Source of the DNA: Anammoximicrobium sp964486845
GTDB taxonomy: Bacteria; Planctomycetota; Planctomycetia; Pirellulales; Pirellulaceae
Length of the DNA stretch: 64,000 nucleotides
Assembly: GCA_964486845.1 (NCBI GenBank)
Contig: CAZAQY010000006.1
Location: 1-64,000 of the forward strand
Reading direction: 5' to 3'
Part shown: positions 36,196-44,088 of the stretch, piece by piece
Layout: each line of letters starts with the position of its first letter
Numbering within the stretch: position 1 is the stretch's first letter
Position numbers and translations under genes: made by a program
The notes under the pieces: generated by a model
Databases searched by the model: none
What the model was told of the DNA's origin: nothing
Seen by the model: only the letters and a program-made list of their open reading frames with translations

Positions 36196-37137
36196 ATGCC
36201 CCGAAAGCTGATCATCGACTGTGACCCAGGGATCGACGACGCGGTGGCCCTGTGTCTGGCCCTGTTCGACCCTCGGCTGGAAATCCTGGCCGTGACCGCC
36301 GTCGAAGGGAACGTCTCCGCGGCGCAAGTGAACGTGAACGTCCAGGCGGTCATCGACTACTTGGATCCGCCGCGGTCACCGCGTTTGGGCTCCGCTACGC
36401 CCTGCGACGCCCCTCCGGCGGCGGACTTGCGGCGATTGCACGGCGACAACGGCTTGGCCAACCTCGATTTGCCCGTGGCGCAACTGCACCATCAGCACCC
36501 CTCGGAGAAGATTATTTGCGACGAAGTACGTTCTGCGCCGGAACAGGTCACGCTCCTGTGCCTGGGGCCGCTGACCAATCTGGCCCGCGCCTTCCAGCGG
36601 GATCCGTCGCTGCCCCTGCTGGTGGATCATGTGATCATCTCCGGCGGCAGCCTGGGATGCATCGGCAACGTGACTCCGGCGGCTGAATTCAACATGTTCT
36701 ACGATCCGCTGGCGGCCCGCGCCGTGTTCCGCTCGGCGACCACCCGCACCCTGATTCCGCTGGACGTGGGCGAACAGGTCAAATTGACGCTGGACATCAT
36801 CGAGCAGTTGCCCAGCGAGTCGACGCGGGCGGGCCGACTGCTGCGGCACGTGATCCCGTTCGCCTTCCGGGCGTACCGGCAGCAGCTGGGACTGGAGAGC
36901 ATCTTCCTGGAGGGTGTGGTGGCCCTGACCGCCGTGCTGCACCCCGAGTTGTTCGAGACGGAGGAAATGGCGGGCGACGTCGAGACCATCGGCGAATTGA
37001 CGAAAGGGGCCACGATTTTCGATCGCCGCAGTCAGGCTCCGGGACGTTCCAACATGGCGGTGGCGACCGAGGTGGATGCGGTGGCGGTCAAGGACAGCAT
37101 TCTCCGCGGCATCGCCGAGGCGGGCCGGGCGACGTGA
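36196..37137 (+). CDS. Nucleoside hydrolase (IunH/URH family)
   Basis: The 313-residue enzyme has the calcium-binding signature IIDCDPGIDDAVAL at the N-terminus, HGDNGL, VTLLCLGPLTNLA and a C-terminal asparagine/aspartate cluster (AAEFNMFYDPLAA) of inosine-uridine hydrolases. It splits ribonucleosides into base and ribose. It lies divergent from the ribose-type transporter, which fits import or recycling of ribose and nucleosides. The preferred base cannot be assigned. Confidence 0.9.
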   Translation: MPRKLIIDCDPGIDDAVALCLALFDPRLEILAVTAVEGNVSAAQVNVNVQAVIDYLDPPRSPRLGSATPCDAPPAADLRRLHGDNGLANLDLPVAQLHHQHPSEKIICDEVRSAPEQVTLLCLGPLTNLARAFQRDPSLPLLVDHVIISGGSLGCIGNVTPAAEFNMFYDPLAARAVFRSATTRTLIPLDVGEQVKLTLDIIEQLPSESTRAGRLLRHVIPFAFRAYRQQLGLESIFLEGVVALTAVLHPELFETEEMAGDVETIGELTKGATIFDRRSQAPGRSNMAVATEVDAVAVKDSILRGIAEAGRAT

Positions 37138-37177
37138 GCAGCGTTTGAGAAATAACGGTCCAGAGTTGGTTGCCGAT

Positions 37178-37201
37178 CATCACACGGAGTGTGATGGCTA
37201 C
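37178..37201. repeat. GTAG-type hairpin
   Basis: Arms CATCACAC/GTGTGATG surround GGA and are followed by GCTAC. Compared with 12776-12799, two stem pairs differ and each change is matched on the other arm. Confidence 0.9.
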
Positions 37202-37253
37202 TTTGACGGGGCGACGGTCATTTCTCGAAAGCTGCCATCGCGGGGAGAACGCC

Positions 37254-38171
37254 ATGAATTTGCTGTCTGAGGCCGGACGCGCGCCATTCCAGCCGGGCAC
37301 GCTATGGCGGCGGTTGCTGGCCGTCACGCAGCGGGCCCTGCAAAGCGGCGCTTTGCAGCCCATCCCCACCGACTTTCTGTACCTGGACGACGGCGGCATC
37401 CGCTTCCTCGTGCGCCTCGTGCGGCATCTGGCCCGTAAGCCCCGGCCGTCAAGTGCCGCGGCGCCGCAGGACGCGCCGCGCCGGAATCCCTTCCTGCCGT
37501 ACGATCCCGAGTTGTACGTGGCCGATGCGTCGCCGCAGCACGTCTGCCTGCTGAACAAGTTCAACGTCGTCGAGCACCACCTGCTGATCGTGACGCGGAC
37601 GTTCGAAGAGCAGGAAACGCTGCTGGCGCGGCAGGATTTTGAGTCGCTTTTCAGGTGCCTGGCCGAGTACGAGGGACTGGGCTTCTACAACAGCGGCATG
37701 GTGGCCGGGGCCAGCCAGTCGCACAAGCACCTGCAACTGGTGCCGCTGCCGCTTGATCCTGCCGGCCCCGCGCTGCCGATCGCGCCGGCCATCGACTCGG
37801 CGGAGATCACCGCGGACGTGCGCAGCCTCGAAACGCTGCCCTTTCCGCACGCCATCGTCGCCCTGGAGGCCGGCGCCGGCGCGGCGCCGGAAACCGCGGC
37901 AACCCAGGCGCACGATCGGTATCCGCGACTGTTGTCCGCCATCGGCGTCGACGTGCCCGCCGCCCGCGACCGGATAACGAAGCCTTACAACCTGCTCGTG
38001 ACGCGGCGGTGGATGCTTGCCGTGCCACGGGTCCGCGAGTGCTTCCAGTCGATCTCTTGCAACTCGCTGACGTTTGCGGGCGTTTTGCTGGCGCGCGATG
38101 AAGAGCAACTCGCGCGGCTCCAGCGACACGGTCCTCTGGCGGCCATGCGGCACGTGGCCGGCACAGAATAG
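37254..38171 (+). CDS. Ap4A-phosphorylase/ATP adenylyltransferase-like protein
   Basis: The 305-residue protein belongs to the GalT/Apa2 branch of the HIT superfamily. It has NPFLPYDPELYV, LLNKFNVVEHHLLIVTR, EGLGFYNSGMVAGASQSHKH and the active-site motif SHKHLQLVPLPL (His-x-His-x-Gln). A C-terminal domain (PYNLLVTRRWMLAVPR) completes the Apa2 layout. It probably degrades diadenosine polyphosphates by phosphorolysis. It follows the nucleoside hydrolase, with GGGGAGA before the ATG. Confidence 0.85.
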   Translation: MNLLSEAGRAPFQPGTLWRRLLAVTQRALQSGALQPIPTDFLYLDDGGIRFLVRLVRHLARKPRPSSAAAPQDAPRRNPFLPYDPELYVADASPQHVCLLNKFNVVEHHLLIVTRTFEEQETLLARQDFESLFRCLAEYEGLGFYNSGMVAGASQSHKHLQLVPLPLDPAGPALPIAPAIDSAEITADVRSLETLPFPHAIVALEAGAGAAPETAATQAHDRYPRLLSAIGVDVPAARDRITKPYNLLVTRRWMLAVPRVRECFQSISCNSLTFAGVLLARDEEQLARLQRHGPLAAMRHVAGTE

Positions 38172-38172
38172 A

Positions 38173-38204
38173 GAAGCCCGGCTCTTTCAAAAAGCCGGGC
38201 TTCT
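38173..38204. terminator. Hairpin between convergent genes
   Basis: Arms GAAGCCCGGC/GCCGGGCTTC enclose a short A/T-rich loop. The hairpin lies right after the stop at 38171 and before the 3' end of the minus-strand gene at 38232. There is no long T-run, so termination is plausible but not certain. Confidence 0.5.
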
Positions 38205-38231
38205 GTGAGGTGCAGGCTCGTGTTTCGGGGC

Positions 38232-39224
38232 TTATCGTTCCAGTGTTTCGCTGTGCCGCTTGGCCAAGTCGCTGGTCGCCATCTCGGTCAAGTAGCGAGA
38301 CAGGGACTGCAGCGTCACGCCGACGCGGTCCAGCGTCCGCGCCAGCGACAGGATGATCTCGCCGTCGTCGTAACGGTCCGGATAAACGCTGTACTCGTAC
38401 TGGTAATCGTAATCGTAATCGTAATCATAATCGCCGGATGGGCAGACGCTGGGCGATTCGTTCGCTTCCAGGTCCGCCGTGTCCGCTTCCCAAATGCCTT
38501 CCATGACTTCCTCGCTTGCTTCCATAGTTTCCGTGGACTGCTCGCCGGCCATTTCCGTTTCGCTGGCGCCGCCGTACGGGTATTCTGTTCCCTCGCCGGG
38601 ATAGGCGTACTCGTAGCTCTCGTCGCAAGACATGGACTCGGTGTCCGGGTTCGCTTCGGGTAGATCCTCGACCCAGTAGACTTCCTCGTCGTCCGGTTGG
38701 CTGGCCGCGGTTTCCGACGGGAACTCGTAGGAACCGCTCCAGTCCTCCTCCGTGGCCGCGTCCGTTTCTTCGACGGCGTAGCTTTCGACTGCTTCCTCCG
38801 TCGTCTCGGCTGTCTCCTCGCGGATCATGTCGGCGTTGGTGAATTCGTAGTCGTAGTACGAGTCGGTCGCGCCATCGTACCAGCAGTCCGGGGGCCCTGC
38901 CGCCTCGCTCGTCGCCGGGGCTTCGGCCGCTGCCGTCGCCTCGTCAGCGGCTTCGGCCTCTGTCACTGCGGGGTCGCCGGACTCGTTTCCGGTAGCTGAT
39001 TCGATCACATCAGCCGTCGCGCCGTAATGGTACTCATGGTCGTGGTACCATGGACACTCGCCGTAGGCCCGCATTTCTTCCAAGTACGGGCAAGCGTTTT
39101 GCCCGTCGTAAGGCGTGTCCATCGGGGGACACGGATTGTCGTTTTCGCCTCGCGCTGGCGCAGGGAGCCACTGCGACCCAGCGAGGGAAACGAACAGCAG
39201 AATGCACAACCAAACTCGATTCAT
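38232..39224 (-). CDS. Exported highly acidic protein with Tyr-Asp repeat
   Basis: The 330-residue protein has a signal peptide (LCILLFVSLAGSQWLPAPARG). Most of the mature part is rich in Glu, Asp, Ala, Thr and Tyr, with almost no basic residues (for example EAEAADEATAAAEA and YDYDYDYDYQYEY). Four cysteines lie near the N-terminus (NPCP, NACP, GECP and PDCW). A predicted helix near the C-terminus (EIILSLARTLDRVGVTLQSL) is the only ordinary-looking segment. I recognise no family. It could be a calcium- or metal-binding envelope protein. Confidence 0.7.
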   Translation of the reverse strand: MNRVWLCILLFVSLAGSQWLPAPARGENDNPCPPMDTPYDGQNACPYLEEMRAYGECPWYHDHEYHYGATADVIESATGNESGDPAVTEAEAADEATAAAEAPATSEAAGPPDCWYDGATDSYYDYEFTNADMIREETAETTEEAVESYAVEETDAATEEDWSGSYEFPSETAASQPDDEEVYWVEDLPEANPDTESMSCDESYEYAYPGEGTEYPYGGASETEMAGEQSTETMEASEEVMEGIWEADTADLEANESPSVCPSGDYDYDYDYDYQYEYSVYPDRYDDGEIILSLARTLDRVGVTLQSLSRYLTEMATSDLAKRHSETLER

Positions 39225-39566
39225 CGGACATCCTCCTGACGCAGCCTGTAGACGGACTTCCAGTCTGTGGTATTGGGTAGTTAGACGGATCGGGCAAGTT
39301 AGGGGCAGGTCACCATCGTCCGTGCTTTTCGTATCGGAGTCTGCAGTTTGGGGGCATTAGGTAATTAGCGAAGAGGTGGAAAACAGGGAGAAGAACGTTC
39401 GGTTATGGGGATCGAGATGTTTGACGTGGGTCATGTCAGTGGGTTCGGATGCTCCGTGTTTGGCGGGTTTGCCCCCCGTATTGCAATTATGGGTCACGGC
39501 GGACATGCTATTCGATACGTCTCATGGATTGCAGTTGCTCGATTGCCCCTGGAAAAGGAGAAATTC
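39225..39566. other. Divergent intergenic region
   Basis: It contains a GTAG-type hairpin at 39248-39267 (GTAGA, arms CGGACT/AGTCTG, loop TCC) and AT-richer sequence with repeated TAGTTAG/TAATTAG. I found no convincing promoter pair and no gene. Confidence 0.5.
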
Positions 39567-39896
39567 ATGCCTTTATTCGAGGTTGAGACCAACGCACACA
39601 TCATTATCACTTGGGCGGAGAATGACGACGCGGCGGCCGCGGTGGTACGTCAATCGTATCCCAACGACCAAGTGATCCGAATGACCAAGCGGCCGCGCGA
39701 CACGTGGGTCATCTCCAAAGGAGCACTGGGGATCACGCAAAGCGAGGGACTCGATCCCTGCAGCGTTGCTCGCGACTGCCTGTCGAAGGCTGCCGGGGAC
39801 AAAGTACACGCGATCCGCCTGTACATGCACGAGACAGGGAGCGACTTGGAACATGCGCGTCGCGTCATCGAATCGAACATGGTCATGGGCTGGTAG
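39567..39896 (+). CDS. Small protein of unknown function next to ftr
   Basis: The 109-residue product is soluble and has no recognised motif. The N-terminal half (MPLFEVETNAHIIITWAEND, then AAAVVRQSYPNDQVIRM) looks like a small alpha/beta unit and the C-terminal half is helical. AAAAGGAGA precedes the ATG at good distance. It ends 11 bases before the ftr start, so the two are probably translated from one message; a role linked to C1 metabolism is only a guess. Confidence 0.7.
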   Translation: MPLFEVETNAHIIITWAENDDAAAAVVRQSYPNDQVIRMTKRPRDTWVISKGALGITQSEGLDPCSVARDCLSKAAGDKVHAIRLYMHETGSDLEHARRVIESNMVMGW

Positions 39897-39907
39897 GGAA
39901 GAGCACC

Positions 39908-40798
39908 TTGAACCTCGGCTCGACGTTCATCGAAGACACGTTTGCGGAAGCCTTTGGCATGAGCTACACGCGCCTGGTGGTGACGGCTCATGACGAACAC
40001 TGGCTCGACGCAGCCATCCGCGAGGCCACGGGGTACAGTTCTTCCGTGATCGCGTGCGATGCCGAAGCGGGTGTGGAGCGTCGACTGTCGCCTCGCGAGA
40101 CGCCTGACGGACGGCCTGGCGCAGCGATCTTGATGTTCGGCTTCTCGCAGGATGCCTTGGGCAAGGCGGTTCCCAAGCGGGCAGGGCAGTGCCTGATGAC
40201 GTGTCCGTCCACGGCGGTATTCGATGGCTTGGCGACGGCCGAAAAACGCATCGCTCTGGGAAAGCACCTGCGTTTCTTCGGCGACGGCTACCAGAAGAGC
40301 AAACTGGTGGACGGCAAGCGATTCTGGCGCGTGCCCGTGATGGACGGCGAGTTCCTGGTGCAAGAGGACTTGGGCGTCGACAAGGGCGTCGGGGGCGGCA
40401 ACGTCATCATCCAGACCGTGACGAAGGAGGCTGGACTGGCGGCCGCGCGACGCGCCGCCGAGGCGCTGAGAAACACGGAAGGCGTGATTACCCCCTTTCC
40501 AGGCGGTGTCGCGCGGAGCGGCAGCAAGGTCGGCTCGCGCTACAAAGATCTGCCGGCTTCGACTTCCGATTTCTTCTGCCCCACGCTGCGCGGACGTGTC
40601 GAGTCGAAGCTGCACGCGGACGCCAATTGCGCCTACGAGATCGTGATTGACGGAACCAGCGAGGGAGCCGTCGGGGCGGCCATGGCCGCGGCCGCGCAGG
40701 CAGCCCTCGGCGAGGGCGTCGTCGCCATCAGCGCGGGCAACTACGGCGGCAAACTGGGGAAATTCCACTTCCACCTGCGGAAACTGCTCGCCGCGTGA
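39908..40798 (+). CDS. ftr: Formylmethanofuran--tetrahydromethanopterin formyltransferase
   Basis: The 296-residue enzyme has the Ftr N-terminus (STFIEDTFAEAFGMSYTRLV, then VTAHDEHWL), FGDGYQKSK, DGEFLVQEDLGVDKGVGGGN, TPFPGGVARSGSKVGSRYK and the LGKFHFHLRKL tail. It moves the formyl group between methanofuran and tetrahydromethanopterin, here probably in formaldehyde oxidation as in methylotrophs. The start is TTG at 39908: GGGAAGAG lies just upstream and homologues begin at this strand. No other C1 genes are in view. Confidence 0.93.
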   Translation: MNLGSTFIEDTFAEAFGMSYTRLVVTAHDEHWLDAAIREATGYSSSVIACDAEAGVERRLSPRETPDGRPGAAILMFGFSQDALGKAVPKRAGQCLMTCPSTAVFDGLATAEKRIALGKHLRFFGDGYQKSKLVDGKRFWRVPVMDGEFLVQEDLGVDKGVGGGNVIIQTVTKEAGLAAARRAAEALRNTEGVITPFPGGVARSGSKVGSRYKDLPASTSDFFCPTLRGRVESKLHADANCAYEIVIDGTSEGAVGAAMAAAAQAALGEGVVAISAGNYGGKLGKFHFHLRKLLAA

Positions 40799-40891
40799 TT
40801 CGGCCAATGCAGGGGTAAGGCGGGCCGGCTTCTCGGGCCGAAGTGGGCAGGACAGAGGTCAAAAAACCATCGAATCGGGCCATTTTCATGC

Positions 40892-40920
40892 TTCACAAAA
40901 GCGGGAGGATGTGCTATCAT
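40892..40920 (+). promoter_or_regulatory. Promoter of the EF-hand gene with overlapping inverted repeat
   Basis: TTCACA (40892-40897) and TATCAT (40915-40920) have a 17-bp spacer. GCGGGAGGATG and CATCCCGC flank and overlap the -10 element (40901-40925), which could be an operator. The leader to the start at 41092 is about 165 nt. Confidence 0.5.
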
Positions 40921-41091
40921 CCCGCCGCGTTTTTCATGCCGGATGATGCGCGGCATTCGATGACGCCGCCGGTGCGCAGTGATCGTTGCCCGCAGGCCCC
41001 AATAAAGGCGGCTGGCTGCGCATCGTTACACGAGAATACCGAGCCGTGTATCGCGACTGTGTTGTTCCGTTTTCTCTACAAGGAGAGTCCC

Positions 41092-41439
41092 ATGATGAGA
41101 CTGCTTACGATGTTGTTGGTAGCAGCGTTCGCCCTGAGCGTCGCTGGTTCGAGTTGGGCCGCCGACGAGGCCACGAAGAAAGAGGGCGGGGAGAAGAAAC
41201 CTGCGGCCAAGAAAATGACTCCCGAGGAGCGATTCAAGAGAATGGACAAGGACGGGGACGGCAAGTTGAGCTTTGACGAGTTCAAGGGCCGGGCGACCAA
41301 GGAGGAAACGATCAAGGAACGCGAAAAGCAATTCGCCGAGATGGACAAGGACAAGGACAAGGCCGTCACGCTCGAAGAAATGAAGGCCTACGCGAAGGAA
41401 AAGGCCAAGGAGAAGAAGCCGGCGAAGAAGAAGGAGTAG
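41092..41439 (+). CDS. Exported EF-hand protein
   Basis: The 115-residue protein has a signal peptide (MLLVAAFALSVAGSSWA-AD), a Lys/Glu-rich linker and two EF-hand loops: DKDGDGKLSFDE is canonical. The second, DKDKDKAVTLEE, keeps the acidic positions but has Lys at the usual glycine. The tail is Lys-rich. It is probably a small periplasmic calcium-binding protein. AAGGAGAG precedes the start, where two ATG codons stand in a row. Confidence 0.8.
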   Translation: MMRLLTMLLVAAFALSVAGSSWAADEATKKEGGEKKPAAKKMTPEERFKRMDKDGDGKLSFDEFKGRATKEETIKEREKQFAEMDKDKDKAVTLEEMKAYAKEKAKEKKPAKKKE

Positions 41440-41511
41440 TCCTTCACGCGTCCGCTTCACGCCGCGAGAGCTTGCGCACGTCGCTGGCACCCCGTCGGCA
41501 GCGTTCCTTGT

Positions 41512-41555
41512 CGAAAACCCGGTCTCGAATCGAGGCCGGGTTTTCTTTTTATCCC
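41512..41555 (+). terminator. Rho-independent terminator
   Basis: Arms AAAACCCGG and CCGGGTTTT with the inner CTCGA/TCGAG pair are followed by CTTTTTAT. It lies about 75 nt after the EF-hand gene. The A-run on the left makes it possibly bidirectional. Confidence 0.8.
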
Positions 41556-41577
41556 CTCAGCCTTCATCCCTCATCCT

Positions 41578-43017
41578 TTACAGCGCCCACCCCGGCCGGT
41601 ACTCGCGCTGCAAAAACCGGTTGGCAGCCTCGTCGTTGGTCACGCGCATGTTCGCTCCGTCCCAGGCCAGCTTCTTGCCGGCTCGCAGCGCCACGTTGCC
41701 CAGCATGCAGACCTCGCTCAACAGCCCGGAATGGTCCACAAAATTGGAGCCCGCGGCCGGTCCGCCTCGGCAAGCATCCACCCACTCCTTGTAGTGCCCG
41801 ACGGAACGCGGCAGCCGCTGGGGCGGTTTGCCGTAGGCCCTCATTTTCGTTTCGGGGATGATCCGGTGGTCCATCAACGTGCCTTTGTCGCCCAAGTAGA
41901 TGACACCGCCTATGCCGCGGTTGGGTTCCAAATCTTTCGGGTAGGGCGGCTTGAGCCCGCCATCGTACCAGTGCAGCGTCACCGGCGGCATGTCGCCGCG
42001 CGCGGGGAACTCGAAGCGGGCGATCACGCCCAGCGGGTACGTTTCCGGATTGATCTTGGTACTGCTCGCTTCGATACTCGTCGGGTGGCCCAGCTTGAGC
42101 GCCTTGAAGACGGTCGACAGCTTGTGGCAGCCTAAATCGCCCAGCAGTCCCGTGCCGAAATCCCACCAGTTCCGCCAGGTCCACGGATGGTACGCGGGGT
42201 GGTAGGGACGCTCGGGCGCCGGCCCCAGCCACAGATCCCAATCCAGGCCGTCCGGAACGGGCGGCGTTTCGGGCGGACGGCCCTCATTGGGATACCAAGC
42301 CCAGAACCGGGCCGGGCTCCAGACCTGAACCTCATGCACCCCGCCGATGGCGCCGTCCCAGATGAACTCGCACGTCAAGCGAGCTTCCTCCGAGGCTTGG
42401 CCCTGGTTGCCCAACTGCGTGGCGACCTTCGCCTGGCGAGCCGCCTCGGCGACCTGCCGCGCTTCGTACACCGAGTACGTCAGCGGCTTTTCGCAATACA
42501 CGTGCATGCCCTTTTTCAGGGCCGCCATCGTAATCACGGCGTGCGTGTGATCCGGCGTGGCGATCATCACGGCGTCGGCATCCTCTTTGGCGAGCAGTTC
42601 GCGGAAGTCGTTGTAGGCGCGGCAGCCCTGGTACGTCCCGGATGCCTTCTGCTGGGCGTAGTGCTCGTCGACCAACCGCCGAGCCGGTTCGCGTCCGGCG
42701 GTCCGCTGCTCCTTTCCCTGCGTCCAATTCCAGGAAAGGTAACCGCCGCTTTCGCGATTGACGTCGCAGACCGCAACCACCTGGACCTCGGGAAACTCCA
42801 AGAACGTCTGCACATTTTGCAGCCCCTGTCCCCCGACTCCGATGGCCGCCAGCGTCGTCTTGTCGCTGGGCGCGACCTGTCCCTCGCCTCCCAACACGTG
42901 CCGCGGAACGATGCTGAACGCGGCCGCCGCCGAAACGCCTCCCAGAAAAGAACGGCGGGAAAGGCCCCCGGGGCCCGACTTGCGATGCTGGCCGCGTGAC
43001 GGTTTGCGACTCTTCAT
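41578..43017 (-). CDS. Tat-exported Gfo/Idh/MocA-family oxidoreductase
   Basis: The 479-residue protein starts with a Tat signal (LSRRSFLGGVSAAAAFSIVP). A Rossmann fold follows (LAAIGVGGQGLQNVQTFLEF and VVAVCDVNRESGG), then MIATPDHTHAVITMAALKKG and the family motif CEKPLTYSVYEARQV. The C-terminal alpha/beta domain contains WNWTQ-, WRNWWDFGTGLLGDLGCHKL- and HWYDGGLKPP-type segments common in planctomycete paralogues. It probably acts on a sugar or cyclitol in the periplasm with a tightly bound NAD(P). GAGGAG precedes the ATG. Confidence 0.9.
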   Translation of the reverse strand: MKSRKPSRGQHRKSGPGGLSRRSFLGGVSAAAAFSIVPRHVLGGEGQVAPSDKTTLAAIGVGGQGLQNVQTFLEFPEVQVVAVCDVNRESGGYLSWNWTQGKEQRTAGREPARRLVDEHYAQQKASGTYQGCRAYNDFRELLAKEDADAVMIATPDHTHAVITMAALKKGMHVYCEKPLTYSVYEARQVAEAARQAKVATQLGNQGQASEEARLTCEFIWDGAIGGVHEVQVWSPARFWAWYPNEGRPPETPPVPDGLDWDLWLGPAPERPYHPAYHPWTWRNWWDFGTGLLGDLGCHKLSTVFKALKLGHPTSIEASSTKINPETYPLGVIARFEFPARGDMPPVTLHWYDGGLKPPYPKDLEPNRGIGGVIYLGDKGTLMDHRIIPETKMRAYGKPPQRLPRSVGHYKEWVDACRGGPAAGSNFVDHSGLLSEVCMLGNVALRAGKKLAWDGANMRVTNDEAANRFLQREYRPGWAL

Positions 43018-43283
43018 AACCGTGTACTCCTCAAAGAACGGAGGTCAATACCCTGCGATGCCATCGATCCAGTCCCGGCCTCCAGCAGGCCCGAACCCGG
43101 ATCATTCTCGCAAAAAAACTGCGGGACGCAATCAGCCCAACACGTCATTCGCCCCGAAGTAGGCTGCCTCGGTACGATCGTGGCTGCCCAGGCAATTGCC
43201 TGCCATCGAGCGGGCGTTGTGGGTTCGTCGCGACGATTGGACAGCATGGCAGATACATCGGCGGTTCGCTGGAAGGCAGGGCG

Positions 43284-43669
43284 TCAGGTGGCTTTCGGAC
43301 GGACGCGGCCGGCCAGGATGTCTTCCAGCAACTCCGCGACTCTTAGCTCTGCCGCCCACCGGCGCAGGTGGGCGATGTCGAGGTTCGTGCCCTGCACGGC
43401 CCAGACACCGGCGGCGTCGCCGAGTTGCCGATCCGACGGCGACAGGGTGTGCCAATACAGCTTGTGCAGCAAAACATCCTCGGCCCTCGCCAGCCAGGCG
43501 GGAGTCGCGAGGATGGTCACCTGAACGCGCCGCGCGAACATGGTCCTCGAAAAAGCATCGTCGCGCAACAACCAAAAGTCCACTTTCAAGGCCGAACGGT
43601 TGTCGATGGCGTTGAACTGGTGCGGAGGGCGGAACGCGCTGCGTACCGAACTTTCTCATGTTCTGTCAT
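43284..43669 (-). pseudogene. Truncated nucleotidyltransferase-like (AbiEii/DUF6036-type) gene
   Basis: An ATG at 43669 overlaps the stop of the upstream gene (ATGA, 43666-43669), but its frame ends after 27 codons. In the next phase the sequence QFNAIDNRSALKVDFWLL, ARAEDVLLHKLYWHTLS and GTNLDIAHLRRWAAEL continues to 43284. It matches the C-terminal part of the nucleotidyltransferase-like proteins that resemble AbiEii toxins. The N-terminal active-site part (GSxxS region) is missing, so the gene has suffered an internal deletion with a frame change. Confidence 0.6.
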
Positions 43670-43866
43670 GAGCGAGCTAACTCCAGGCGGCGGCGCAGAT
43701 GCTGCTCGACCGCCTCCGCCGTCGCGTTGGGGTGCTGGTGGCGAATGGCGTCGCGGGCGATGTCACAGGACAGCTCGTGCAGCCGCAGCGCGATCAGTAG
43801 CCGCTGCTCGCCGGTCATCTCCCGGTAGCGGCGGATCTGTTCTTCCAGGGCTCCGTCAGGGCTCAT
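43666..43866 (-). CDS. Small helical protein, likely partner of the truncated nucleotidyltransferase
   Basis: The 66-residue protein has EEQIRRYREMTGEQRLLIAL, LHELSCDIARDAIRHQHPNA and AVEQHLRRRLELAR. I associate this helical pattern with short conserved proteins encoded directly upstream of AbiEii/DUF6036-like nucleotidyltransferases in planctomycetes and cyanobacteria. It may be the antitoxin side. ATG at 43932 is an alternative start, but the first 22 residues it adds are low in complexity. The four-base overlap with the next gene shows the two were coupled. Confidence 0.6.
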   Translation of the reverse strand: MSPDGALEEQIRRYREMTGEQRLLIALRLHELSCDIARDAIRHQHPNATAEAVEQHLRRRLELARS

Positions 43867-43988
43867 CGTGTTCGGGTCCGGTTCGGGTCCGGGGTCTCGG
43901 CAAGTGTCGTCGCCTGGCTTCTCCGGTCTCATGCGCTGCTATTGTACGACGGGCGTCGTTGCCGGGCAAACGGTCTCTTTGGCTTCGG

Positions 43989-44056
43989 CCAGCGGTGGGC
44001 GTTAGCCCGCCGGTTGCCTTGATGCTGGCAAGCCGATCCTCGGGAGAACCGGTGGC
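43989..44056. repeat. Second copy of the GCGGGC-TTAGCCC repeat
   Basis: It contains AGCGGTGGGCGTTAGCCC, CCGGTT, CTTGATGCTGGCAAGCC and GAGAACCGGTGG. The order of blocks is the same as at 31583-31672, with substitutions. It lies between two minus-strand genes. Confidence 0.75.
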
Positions 44057-44088
44057 CTCGGTGGGCCGACATGAACGGCAAACTCCTA

